A stretch of 64,000 bases of DNA, from positions 620,001 through 684,000 of the forward strand of contig NZ_CP187555.1 in the NCBI RefSeq assembly GCF_049860805.1. The letters run 5' to 3'. The notes beneath the pieces were generated by a model that searched no databases, was not told the origin of the DNA, and saw only the letters and a list, made by a program, of their open reading frames with translations. Numbering within the stretch: position 1 is the stretch's first letter; every line of letters begins with the position of its first letter. Shown here in pieces: positions 8,791 to 20,753 of this stretch. The translations under genes and the position numbers were made by a program. Origin of the DNA: Parabacteroides sp900760525 (GTDB lineage Bacteria; Bacteroidota; Bacteroidia; Bacteroidales; Tannerellaceae).

Positions 8791-9300
8791 ATGAGAAAGT
8801 ATTTATTCCTTACCTTTTTTGCTCTCCTTGCCCTCGTATTGAAGGCGCAGGATGAGAGTGGCGACCTTGTAAAAGTAGGGCAACAGATGCCGGCTTTTAC
8901 GATTGTGAACGATAATGGTACGCAGACGCCTTCTTCTTCCTTGAAGGGGAAAGTGATCCTGGTGAACTTTTTTGCTACCTGGTGTCCTCCCTGCCAGAAA
9001 GAACTTGCTGAGGTGCAGAAGACGCTTTGGCCGAAGTATAAGGACAATAAGGATTTCGCCTTGTTGGTGATCGGCCGCGAGCATACGGACGCCGAATTGC
9101 AGAAGTATAACGAAAAGAAAGGTTTTACCTTCCCCCTCTATCCGGACAGGAACCGGGCTATCTATGGCGCTTTTGCCAAGAACCTGATCCCGCGTAGCTA
9201 TCTGGTCGACAAGACCGGCAAAGTGGTGTATGCCACCAAAGGCTATAGCGACGAAGAATTTGCCGAACTGATGGAAAAGATTGAATCAGCTTTAAAATAA
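8791..9300 (+). CDS. TlpA-family thioredoxin-like protein, exported
   Basis: A 169-residue protein with an N-terminal signal peptide (MRKYLFLTFFALLALVLKA) and one thioredoxin fold of the AhpC/TSA-TlpA type. The redox motif is WCPPC at residues 64-68, in the context ILVNFFATWCPPCQKEL, and NLIPRSYLVDKTGKVVY supplies the conserved cis-proline region. It is probably a periplasmic thiol reductase or disulfide-exchange protein. It lies downstream of iorAB and six bases upstream of the flavodoxin/ferredoxin gene, so it may share a transcript with the latter. Substrate unknown. Confidence 0.88.
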   Translation: MRKYLFLTFFALLALVLKAQDESGDLVKVGQQMPAFTIVNDNGTQTPSSSLKGKVILVNFFATWCPPCQKELAEVQKTLWPKYKDNKDFALLVIGREHTDAELQKYNEKKGFTFPLYPDRNRAIYGAFAKNLIPRSYLVDKTGKVVYATKGYSDEEFAELMEKIESALK

Positions 9301-9306
9301 GGAATA

Positions 9307-10095
9307 ATGGAATATAAGCATATACATATCATTTATTTCTCCCCGACGCATACGTCAGCCAAGACTGCCTATGCGATTGCGGAAGGACTGAGCGGCGACG
9401 TCCTGCTGGAGTCGGACATTACTTACGATGCCCCGGCGGAAGAACTCGATATCCATGACGACGAACTGACTATCGTGGCCGCCCCCGTCTATGGCGGGCG
9501 TGTAGCCGAGACGGCGATGGAACGGCTTCGTGCCTTCCATGCCCATCAGGCTCCGGTCGTTCCGGTTGTGGTCTACGGCAACCGCGATTACGAGGATGCG
9601 CTGAAAGAATTGTCCGACACGTTGGCTTCCGCCGGCTTTGTCCCTGTTTCGGCAGGTGCTTTCATCGGAGAGCACTCTTTCAGCCGCAAGGATATGCCGA
9701 TCGCTGCCGGACGTCCTGACAATGTCGACCATAAAGCCGCCGTCAACTTCGGACGTGCGATCAAAGCGAAGCTCGAAAAAGTGGATGAACTTTCCTGCCT
9801 GAAGCCGTTGGAGATGAAAGGAAATTTTCCCTACAAGGTAAAAGGCCCTTCCACGCCGCAGGCTCCTGTGACGGATGAGGATTTGTGTACGCAGTGTGAA
9901 TATTGCATCGACGTATGCCCCGTATCGGCCATTTCGATTGTCGACGACCGTATGTTCAGTGATCCGGCGACCTGCATCAAATGTTGCGCTTGTGTGAAGG
10001 AATGTCCCGAAGGCGCCCGCACGTTCGACACTCCTTACACGGCGATGTTGCATAAGAACTTTAGCGCCCGCCGCGAACCGGAACTGTTTATTTGA
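9307..10095 (+). CDS. Flavodoxin-like / 2[4Fe-4S] ferredoxin fusion protein (EFR1 type)
   Basis: A 262-residue cytoplasmic electron carrier. Residues 1-155 form a flavodoxin-like domain beginning HIIYFSPTHTSAKTAYAIAEG (FMN phosphate-loop region), with APVYGGRVAETA and VVVYGNRDYEDAL. Residues about 190-240 hold two [4Fe-4S] motifs: Cys194, 197, 200 and 204, then Cys223, 226, 229 and 233. This architecture matches the EFR1 family of ferredoxin-flavodoxin fusions. It lies in the same direction as iorAB, whose alpha subunit has no ferredoxin domain, so this protein could accept its electrons; that link is inferred only from proximity. Confidence 0.85.
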   Translation: MEYKHIHIIYFSPTHTSAKTAYAIAEGLSGDVLLESDITYDAPAEELDIHDDELTIVAAPVYGGRVAETAMERLRAFHAHQAPVVPVVVYGNRDYEDALKELSDTLASAGFVPVSAGAFIGEHSFSRKDMPIAAGRPDNVDHKAAVNFGRAIKAKLEKVDELSCLKPLEMKGNFPYKVKGPSTPQAPVTDEDLCTQCEYCIDVCPVSAISIVDDRMFSDPATCIKCCACVKECPEGARTFDTPYTAMLHKNFSARREPELFI

Positions 10096-10099
10096 TTTT

Positions 10100-10247
10100 C
10101 TAAAATATCAGCTTATAGCCGATTCCTCGTAGATTCAGTTTCTGGACCGAGGGATCGGCTTTTAGTTTTTTACGGAGCTTGGTGATGAAGACATCCATGA
10201 GTATTTCGGCCTCGCGGTGCGAAAGCGTCTCCTTTTGATCTCGATAC
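10100..10247 (-). pseudogene. Remnant of an OmpR-family response regulator (C-terminal DNA-binding domain with internal deletion)
   Basis: On the minus strand this short stretch translates as DQKETLSHREAEIL directly joined to MDVFITKLRKKLK and then ADPSVQKLNLRGIGYKLIF before a TAG stop. These are the beginning and end of a winged-helix domain of the OmpR/RprY type; the roughly 25 residues normally between them are missing, as is the receiver domain. No start codon or ribosome-binding site precedes it. It is most simply a decayed gene squeezed between the ferredoxin gene and the rhamnosidase promoter. Confidence 0.75.
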
Positions 10248-10287
10248 CTCTTTTGCGCGGTAACACTAAATAACAGAATAAAAATAG

Positions 10288-10295
10288 TATCTTTG
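10288..10295 (+). promoter_or_regulatory. -7 box of the rhamnosidase gene promoter
   Basis: TATCTTTG, a full TAnnTTTG match, lies 43 bases upstream of the ATG at 10338. A clear -33 element is not obvious. Confidence 0.6.
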
Positions 10296-10337
10296 CCTCT
10301 GTCCTTATTTGTTTAATCTCTAATACCAATGTATTGA

Positions 10338-12752
10338 ATGAAGACACGTGTATTGATTTTTCTATCTCTACTTTGCAGTCTGTCGCTTGGCGCCCAGATC
10401 CGTTTGGAAGGTTACCGGCAAGCCGACATCAATCCCGGACTCCTTGCCGGACGTTGGAAAGCGCACTGGATTTCCATGCCTGGAGAGCCAGCCAATGTGT
10501 ATGGCGTCTACCATATGCGTAAGACGTTCGAACTGGACGAAGTCCCGTCCCGCTTTATTGTCCATGTGACGGCTGACAATCGTTATAAGCTCTATCTGAA
10601 CGGCCGTTTCGTCTCGCTTGGGCCGGCACGCGGGGATATCTATAACTGGAATTTTGAAACGGTTGATCTGGCTCCTTACCTGAAAAAGGGAAAGAATGTG
10701 TTGGCAGCTGTCGTCTGGAATTATGCCGAACAGAAGCCGGTTGCACAGATAAGTTTTAACCAGACTGGATTTCTTCTGCAAGGAAATACGGATGCTGAGG
10801 CCGTGGTCAACACCGATGCTTCCTGGTTGTGCATGAAGAACGAAGCATACGCTCCCTGGCATAAGCCCGTCCTGGGCTATTATGTGGCGGGACCCGGTGA
10901 ACTTCTCTCTGCCTCGAAGTATCCCTGGGGATGGGAACGGCTTGCTTACGACGACAGCAAGTGGCTGCCTGCCCGCGCAGGTATCGAAGGGGGCGCGAAG
11001 GGATCGCGCGACTATCCCGGACGTCTGCTTGTTCCCTGTCCCATCCCTCCGATGGACTTGCAGCCTGAACGTTTTGAGGCGGTACGTGTCTCCGAAGGGG
11101 TGAAGGCACCTGTCGGATTTCTGAAAACTAAGACTTCACTGACGGTTCCGGCAAACAGCAAGGTGCACCTCCTGCTTGACAATGGCAAGCTGACGACGGG
11201 CTATCTCTCCCTTTTGTTCAGCCGCGGTAAGGATGCCGAAATTGCAATCGCTTATGCCGAAGCTCTCTATGAAGGTAAGGAGCAGAGTACGACCAAGTCT
11301 TATTCGCTCCCGGCAAAGGGAAACCGGAATGAGGTAAAGGGGAAAAGATTTATAGGATATGAAGACAAAGTGATCGCCGACGGGGGGGAGGGACGTGATT
11401 TCACTACCCTCTGGTGGCGCACGTGGCGGTATGTGGACCTGACGATCTCGACCGCTGACGAACCGCTCGTGTTGGAAGATGTTTACGGCACGTTCTCCGC
11501 CTATCCTTTCCGGAGCGAGATTGCTTTTTCCGCACCCGGACACGACGAATTGAACAAGATGCTCGATATAGGCTGGCACACGGCACGTCTTTGTGCGAAC
11601 GAGACTTATATGGATTGCCCTTATTACGAGCAGTTGCAGTATTTCGGTGATACCCGCATCCAGGCGATGATTACCTTATATAATACGCATGATGCTTATA
11701 TGGTGAAGAACGCAATCGAGCAGGGGCGGCAGTCGATCGTGGCGGATGGGATCACGATGAGCCGCTACCCGTCGAGCCTGCATCAGTTTATTTCTTCCTT
11801 TTCGCTTTGGTGGATCTTTATGGGGCATGACTACTGGATGTACCGTGGGGATGAGGCTTATATGAAGACTTTGCTGCCCGCTTATCGCGGGGTGCTTTCC
11901 TGGTACGAGCAGTGGTTGAAACCGGATCATAGCCTGGGTTATGTGCCGCATTGGTTCTTTGCCGACTGGGCTGCCGGTTTTGATTCGGGCGAGCCGGTGC
12001 GTGAAAAGGAGGGGAATTCAGCCTTCCAGGATTTGATGTATATCCTGACACTTGAGTCGGCTGCCGGAATGGAACGGGCTTTCGGTATTCCGTCGATGGC
12101 GGATCATTATACGCAGATCGCTTCTGCAATCCGGGGAACGATCCGGGCAAAATACTGGGATGCTGACCGCGGATTGTTTGCCGACACCTACGATCATCAC
12201 AGTTTCTCACAGCATGTCAACTCATTGGCTATATTGGCGGGTATCGTGACGGGCGAAGAGGCTGCCGGCGTGATGGAGCGTACGTTGAGCGATCCGTCGC
12301 TGATCCAGGCGACAATCTATTTTCGCTACTATGTGCACCAGGCGTTGAAGGCAGCGGGTATGGGTGACCGCCTGCTCGACAACCTGCAGATCTGGCGTGA
12401 CCAGATGGCACTGGGACTGACGACCTGGGCAGAAATGCCCGAACCTACTCGTTCCGATTGCCATGCCTGGGGGGCCAGTCCGAACATCGAGTTTTTCCGT
12501 ATCTTGTTGGGGATAGACAGCAATGCGCCGGGATTCAAATCCGTTCGCATCGCTCCGTCGCTGGGTGGCCTGAAAGAGGTGTCAGGTACGATGCCGCACC
12601 CGGCAGGTAGTGTGACTGCTTCCTACAAACTCGATAAGAAGGGTAAGCTGACGGCACGTCTTGTCTTGCCGGCTGGTACGGACGGTGTGTTCGTCTGGAA
12701 AGGAAAAGAATATCAACTTAAATCCGGTGAACAGGTCTTGACGGTGGAATAG
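10338..12752 (+). CDS. Alpha-L-rhamnosidase-type glycoside hydrolase (GH78-like)
   Basis: An 804-residue secreted enzyme with a signal peptide (MKTRVLIFLSLLCSLSLGAQ). The N-terminal part is a beta-sandwich carbohydrate-binding region (TADNRYKLYLNGRFVSLGPA); the centre is an (alpha/alpha)6 catalytic barrel with NETYMDCPYYEQLQYFGDTR, matching the GH78 acid/aspartate region; a C-terminal beta domain follows HAWGASPNIEFFRILLGI. It is expected to remove terminal alpha-L-rhamnose from plant or bacterial glycans in the periplasm or outside the cell. It has its own promoter and terminator, and no SusC/SusD pair is nearby, so it is not part of a full utilization locus here. Confidence 0.85.
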   Translation: MKTRVLIFLSLLCSLSLGAQIRLEGYRQADINPGLLAGRWKAHWISMPGEPANVYGVYHMRKTFELDEVPSRFIVHVTADNRYKLYLNGRFVSLGPARGDIYNWNFETVDLAPYLKKGKNVLAAVVWNYAEQKPVAQISFNQTGFLLQGNTDAEAVVNTDASWLCMKNEAYAPWHKPVLGYYVAGPGELLSASKYPWGWERLAYDDSKWLPARAGIEGGAKGSRDYPGRLLVPCPIPPMDLQPERFEAVRVSEGVKAPVGFLKTKTSLTVPANSKVHLLLDNGKLTTGYLSLLFSRGKDAEIAIAYAEALYEGKEQSTTKSYSLPAKGNRNEVKGKRFIGYEDKVIADGGEGRDFTTLWWRTWRYVDLTISTADEPLVLEDVYGTFSAYPFRSEIAFSAPGHDELNKMLDIGWHTARLCANETYMDCPYYEQLQYFGDTRIQAMITLYNTHDAYMVKNAIEQGRQSIVADGITMSRYPSSLHQFISSFSLWWIFMGHDYWMYRGDEAYMKTLLPAYRGVLSWYEQWLKPDHSLGYVPHWFFADWAAGFDSGEPVREKEGNSAFQDLMYILTLESAAGMERAFGIPSMADHYTQIASAIRGTIRAKYWDADRGLFADTYDHHSFSQHVNSLAILAGIVTGEEAAGVMERTLSDPSLIQATIYFRYYVHQALKAAGMGDRLLDNLQIWRDQMALGLTTWAEMPEPTRSDCHAWGASPNIEFFRILLGIDSNAPGFKSVRIAPSLGGLKEVSGTMPHPAGSVTASYKLDKKGKLTARLVLPAGTDGVFVWKGKEYQLKSGEQVLTVE

Positions 12753-12834
12753 GGAGGCACACTTTGTAGTTGTGCAACTATTACGAATATAAATTCCAAG
12801 TAGAAGGTTAACATTAACCGGAATTTAAAAGAAC

Positions 12835-12868
12835 AGGCAAAGCCGCTGGAATTCCAGCGGCTTTGCCT
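12835..12868. terminator. Perfect palindrome, probable terminator of the rhamnosidase gene
   Basis: A 34-base perfect palindrome (arms AGGCAAAGCCGCTGGAA and its complement, 17 bases each). It lies 82 bases after the stop codon and is followed by a short T-containing stretch. The perfect symmetry leaves no spare loop bases, so it may act on both strands. Confidence 0.7.
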
Positions 12869-13049
12869 TGTCAAAACTTTAAATCGTGAATAAGTCGGTA
12901 TCGTTCTCTGAATTTATAAGACTTATTGTCCAAAACGTGCTGAAAACAACCTTGTAAGCTCCTTATAAAGTTTCTTCCGAGCGATTGTACCCGGATCAAA
13001 AAAATGGTAATTTTAAGTTTTAGCCGTGAGTTGCGCAGTTTTTTCCCGT

Positions 13050-13148
13050 GACGACCGTCTTCATCGCCATGAAGTCCGTTCTCATGTATAGTGAACTCGG
13101 CAACTCGGGGCAATGAAGACGGTCGTCATGGTGATGAAGACGGTCGTC
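13050..13148. repeat. Cluster of one inverted and two direct copies of a 15-base motif
   Basis: ATGAAGACGGTCGTC occurs at 13113-13127 and 13134-13148, and its reverse complement GACGACCGTCTTCAT at 13050-13064. The match between 13050-13072 and 13126-13148 extends over about 23 bases with one mismatch, so a long stem can form. No gene is associated. Confidence 0.7.
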
Positions 13149-13671
13149 GTGGAAACGAGGTGCCGGACATCCCCAAAATATCCCCCGAATCCCTCTTTTG
13201 TTCCTGTACGTTCCCTGGCAGCTTTTCAAATATTCGATTCTCCGGGAGTTAAGGTTTTCCAGAATGTCCTGTATTTAAAAAAAACGATTGACGAATGTAG
13301 TCCGAATTTAGACGAGATAGGCAGACGGTTATCCTATGTGTAAGATAAAACGCTTTATCGGTGTGAAAAAGACAGAACAAAATGAATCGTTTTTTCTCAT
13401 TAAATAGAAAAATAGGGGGTTATTGTGAAAAATGAATAAGAATGCCCGTTTATCGAGATGAAATATTGTAGTCTGTTGGCAAAGTTGAATGTGCATTAAT
13501 TTAATTCCATCAACAGGTATTTTCCATACATTATAAAACGCGTATAAAAAGGAGCAGTTTACTATGAAAATGGGTGTTTTGGATGATAAAAAAAGTTTTA
13601 CTTGTAACAGGCAGAAGCTCAGAGGTTAGCAGAAAAACGCTACAAATTCGTAAAAAAAACACTCCGAATAA

Positions 13672-13703
13672 TTTGGATAGTAGAATCAGAAGTTCTACTT
13701 TTG
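13672..13703 (+). promoter_or_regulatory. rRNA operon promoter P1
   Basis: TTTG at 13672-13675 and TACTTTTG at 13696-13703, with a 20-base spacer, match the Bacteroidetes -33/-7 consensus. AT-rich DNA lies upstream. It is about 320 bases before mature 16S. Confidence 0.75.
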
Positions 13704-13845
13704 CACCCGCATTCGAGAGAGAACGGCAGCAGTCAACATGATGATAGAAGGTAGCCCGGATAGGGGGATGAGGTTAGCAAAGCTAAGCGAGATGTCCGGC
13801 CTCCCGGTGGCTTGAAAAACTTTCCGAAATTTTTCTTCGAAAAAA

Positions 13846-13876
13846 TTTGGCAGTTAAGAAAAAGTCCTTACCTTTG
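13846..13876 (+). promoter_or_regulatory. rRNA operon promoter P2
   Basis: TTTG at 13846-13849 and TACCTTTG at 13869-13876, with a 19-base spacer. It is the second of two tandem promoters and the nearer one to 16S. Confidence 0.75.
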
Positions 13877-14023
13877 CAGCCGCAATCGAAAGATAGCATA
13901 AGTTCTTTGAAAGATTTACATATCAACAAGTAGTACAAGAGACGTAGTAGAAATACTAAACATACCGTCAAGGAACTACAATAAAATAACGAGATTCTGA
14001 GCGAAGATATAAAACAATTTAAC

Positions 14024-15549
<1,526 letters not shown>

Positions 15550-15705
15550 TGGAGCCTGAATCTGGTTAAAGTAGGAGAACGACAGGTATGTAGTTCTCGT
15601 GTACTACGGTTGAATATGTATTCATATATGATCTTAAAACTGGACAACCAGTAAAGAGAAAGATGAAGCTGAGATGAGAAACTCTCAGGCAACACAACAG
15701 TTGAC

Positions 15706-15779
15706 AGTCCTATAGCTCAGTTGGTTAGAGCGCTACACTGATAATGTAGAGGTCGGCAGTTCAACTCTGCCTGGGACTA
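15706..15779 (+). tRNA. tRNA-Ile (anticodon GAT)
   Basis: A 74-nt gene in the 16S-23S spacer. The acceptor strands AGTCCTA and TGGGACT pair, with one T-G wobble, and the anticodon stem-loop CTACACTGATAATGTAG carries GAT. CCA is not encoded. Confidence 0.96.
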
Positions 15780-15784
15780 CTTAT

Positions 15785-15821
15785 GAAGTTGAAAGTTAAG
15801 AGTTGAAAGTTGAAAGTTAAG
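15785..15821 (+). repeat. Heptamer-like simple repeat (GTTGAAA / GTTAAGA) in the rRNA spacer
   Basis: Between the two tRNAs the sequence repeats AGTTGAAAGTTAAGAGTTGA-type units four to five times with small variations. The same AAAGTTGAAAGTTTAAA wording occurs at 28590-28620 upstream of the cyclophilin gene, so it looks like a genome-wide simple repeat. Copy number may vary between rRNA operons. Confidence 0.6.
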
Positions 15822-15847
15822 AAACTGTCCACTTTCACCTGTTATAC

Positions 15848-15921
15848 GGGGGATTAGCTCAGCTGGCTAGAGCATCTGCCTTGCACGCAGAGGGTCAACG
15901 GTTCGAATCCGTTATTCTCCA
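15848..15921 (+). tRNA. tRNA-Ala (anticodon TGC)
   Basis: A 74-nt gene in the rRNA spacer. Acceptor strands GGGGGAT and ATTCTCC pair with G-T wobbles; the anticodon loop CTTGCACG gives TGC; T-arm GGTTCGAATCC. CCA is not encoded. Confidence 0.96.
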
Positions 15922-16104
15922 CATAAGATGAGTGGTTTTTAATTGTTAATTATTAATTATTCATTAAACAAAAGATCTTTGACGTATTGGACAACTTCAA
16001 AAAAGTTAAGTAACGAATAAATAAGAGCAAACTGAAGATATATCAATCCGACGCGCGATGGATAAGTAATTGCAAAATTGCGAATCCGTCAAGTGTCAGT
16101 GATA

Positions 16105-18982
<2,878 letters not shown>

Positions 18983-19087
18983 TGTAAGGGTTGCTATATA
19001 GGCAGTATGCTTGAAAAGAACATAAGAGTTACAAGACAAATCCTTGGGGTTGTCCAGTCAAAAATCTTAATATATAAGAAAAAAGAT

Positions 19088-19201
<114 letters not shown>

Positions 19202-19206
19202 AGAGC

Positions 19207-19240
19207 AAGAAAGCCGATCCAGTTTTGGGTCGGCTTTCTT
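19207..19240 (+). terminator. rRNA operon terminator
   Basis: Arms AAGAAAGCCGA and TCGGCTTTCTT pair perfectly over 11 bases around a 12-base loop, directly after 5S. A second small hairpin (CGGTGG / CCACCG, near 19254-19275) follows. Confidence 0.85.
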
Positions 19241-19586
19241 CGTTTAAGAAGGTCGGTGGAACAGAAGAACCACCGATAGTTTCCGCACATTTCGTATTAT
19301 ACACATCTCCTTTTTCTGTTCTATAGAAGTCTCTTTGAAGGATTGCTTTATATAGGGAAACACTTAAACGTCGTAATTGGGGATATTTCAGGGAGAATGT
19401 GGAATAATTCTACATATAGGGATTATGGTTTAGATAACAAGCTATTTCATGCCAGGATTATAGCGTTAATAATAAGCTATATAATGTTTTTTAACGTCTC
19501 TGTTGAAACAATGGTATGATTATTTCATTTCTTAATTTAGAGATAGATATATAGTATGATTAAATGTCAATTATAGATATTAGAAA
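19241..19586. other. Intergenic region upstream of the efflux operon
   Basis: About 345 AT-rich bases. Apart from a small hairpin near 19254-19275 and two loosely repeated AATAAGCTAT-like stretches (near 19437 and 19470), I see nothing specific. No divergent regulator gene is present, so control of the efflux operon must come from elsewhere. Confidence 0.5.
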
Positions 19587-20753
19587 ATGGTAGGAGAAAG
19601 ATTGATTAAAGGGGCTGTGTTTTTAGCCTTAATTGTGTTTGCTACAGGATGTCGGCATAAGGATCAACCTTTGAAACCCCTTGTGATTGTTGATAAACCA
19701 GCGAAGGAGGATGTACAGATCTTTGGTGAATATGTAGGGCGCATCCGGGCAGCCCGGTTCGTAGAGATACATGCCCGTGTTGAAGGTTATCTGGAAAAGA
19801 TGTTGTTTGTGGAAGGAAAGGAAGTGAAGCAGAACGAACCTCTTTTCATTATTAATTCAGCTCTTTATAAGGCAAAGGTAGAGAAAGCCAAAGCACAATT
19901 GAAAAAGAACGAAGCGCAGGCTGCAAAAGCCAAACGTGATGTAGAACGTTTGCAGCCTTTGTACGAGCAACATGCAGCCAGCCAATTGGATTTGGATAAT
20001 GCGTTAGCGTCGTTGGGAGATGCAGAAGCGAATATTGCCATGAGTAAGGCAGATCTGGACCTGGCACAACTTGAATTGAGTTATACGACCGTAATTTCTC
20101 CGCTTGCCGGATACATCAGTGAACGTTTTGTGGATGTAGGTGCCCTCGTCGGACCCGGTGTAAATTCTAAACTGGCGGCAGTTGTAAAGAGCGACACTGT
20201 GCTGGTAGACTTTAAGATGACGGCATTGGACTATTTACGTGCCGAACGCCGTAACATTAAATTCGGGGAGCAGGACACCTCCCGTTCCTGGCAGCCGACC
20301 GTAACGGTTACATTGGCCGACGATTCCGAATACCCGGTTAAAGGCATAGTTGATTTTGCCGATCCGATTGTTGATCCGCAGACCGGTACATTCGGAGTAC
20401 GTGCCGAACTACCCAACCCGAACCGGAAACTTCTTCCGGGACAGTTCACAAAGGTGAAACTCTTGCTGGATGTCCGTGAACGCGCAATTGTTGTTCCCCG
20501 TAAAGCTATTTCCATCGAGAAAGGAGGAGCTTTCATTTATGTAGTCCGCCGGGATGACGTGGCAGAGAAACGTTTTGTGCAGACGGGACCGGAAATTGGA
20601 AACAACATCGTCATCGAACGCGGATTGGGAGAAAATGAACAAGTCGTAATAGAAGGCTATCATAAGTTAGTCCCCGGTATGCTGGTACAACCGATACAGG
20701 CGGGTGACGATAAAGCGATTGAAGCATTAAGAGCAGAGGAGGAAGGAGAATGA
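19587..20753 (+). CDS. RND efflux periplasmic adaptor (AcrA/MexA-like), lipoprotein
   Basis: A 388-residue membrane-fusion protein linking the inner-membrane pump and outer-membrane channel. The signal peptide ends in a lipobox (VFATGC, cysteine about residue 22). A lipoyl/barrel-sandwich half (FVEIHARVEGYLEKMLFVEG) is followed by a long helical hairpin (about residues 95-155: KAKAQLKKNEAQAAKAKRDV), the second lipoyl half (VISPLAGYISERFVDVGALV), then beta-barrel and membrane-proximal domains. Its stop codon overlaps the pump gene start (ATGA). It is the first gene of a three-gene efflux operon. Confidence 0.93.
   Translation: MVGERLIKGAVFLALIVFATGCRHKDQPLKPLVIVDKPAKEDVQIFGEYVGRIRAARFVEIHARVEGYLEKMLFVEGKEVKQNEPLFIINSALYKAKVEKAKAQLKKNEAQAAKAKRDVERLQPLYEQHAASQLDLDNALASLGDAEANIAMSKADLDLAQLELSYTTVISPLAGYISERFVDVGALVGPGVNSKLAAVVKSDTVLVDFKMTALDYLRAERRNIKFGEQDTSRSWQPTVTVTLADDSEYPVKGIVDFADPIVDPQTGTFGVRAELPNPNRKLLPGQFTKVKLLLDVRERAIVVPRKAISIEKGGAFIYVVRRDDVAEKRFVQTGPEIGNNIVIERGLGENEQVVIEGYHKLVPGMLVQPIQAGDDKAIEALRAEEEGE

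Larger units (their letters stand above)
12753..13671. other. Intergenic region between rhamnosidase gene and rRNA promoters
   Basis: About 920 bases with no supported gene. It holds the rhamnosidase terminator (12835-12868) and a cluster of short direct and inverted repeats (13050-13148). The 13250-13650 part is AT-rich, as expected upstream of a strong rRNA promoter. Short frames here lack recognisable domains. Confidence 0.6.
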
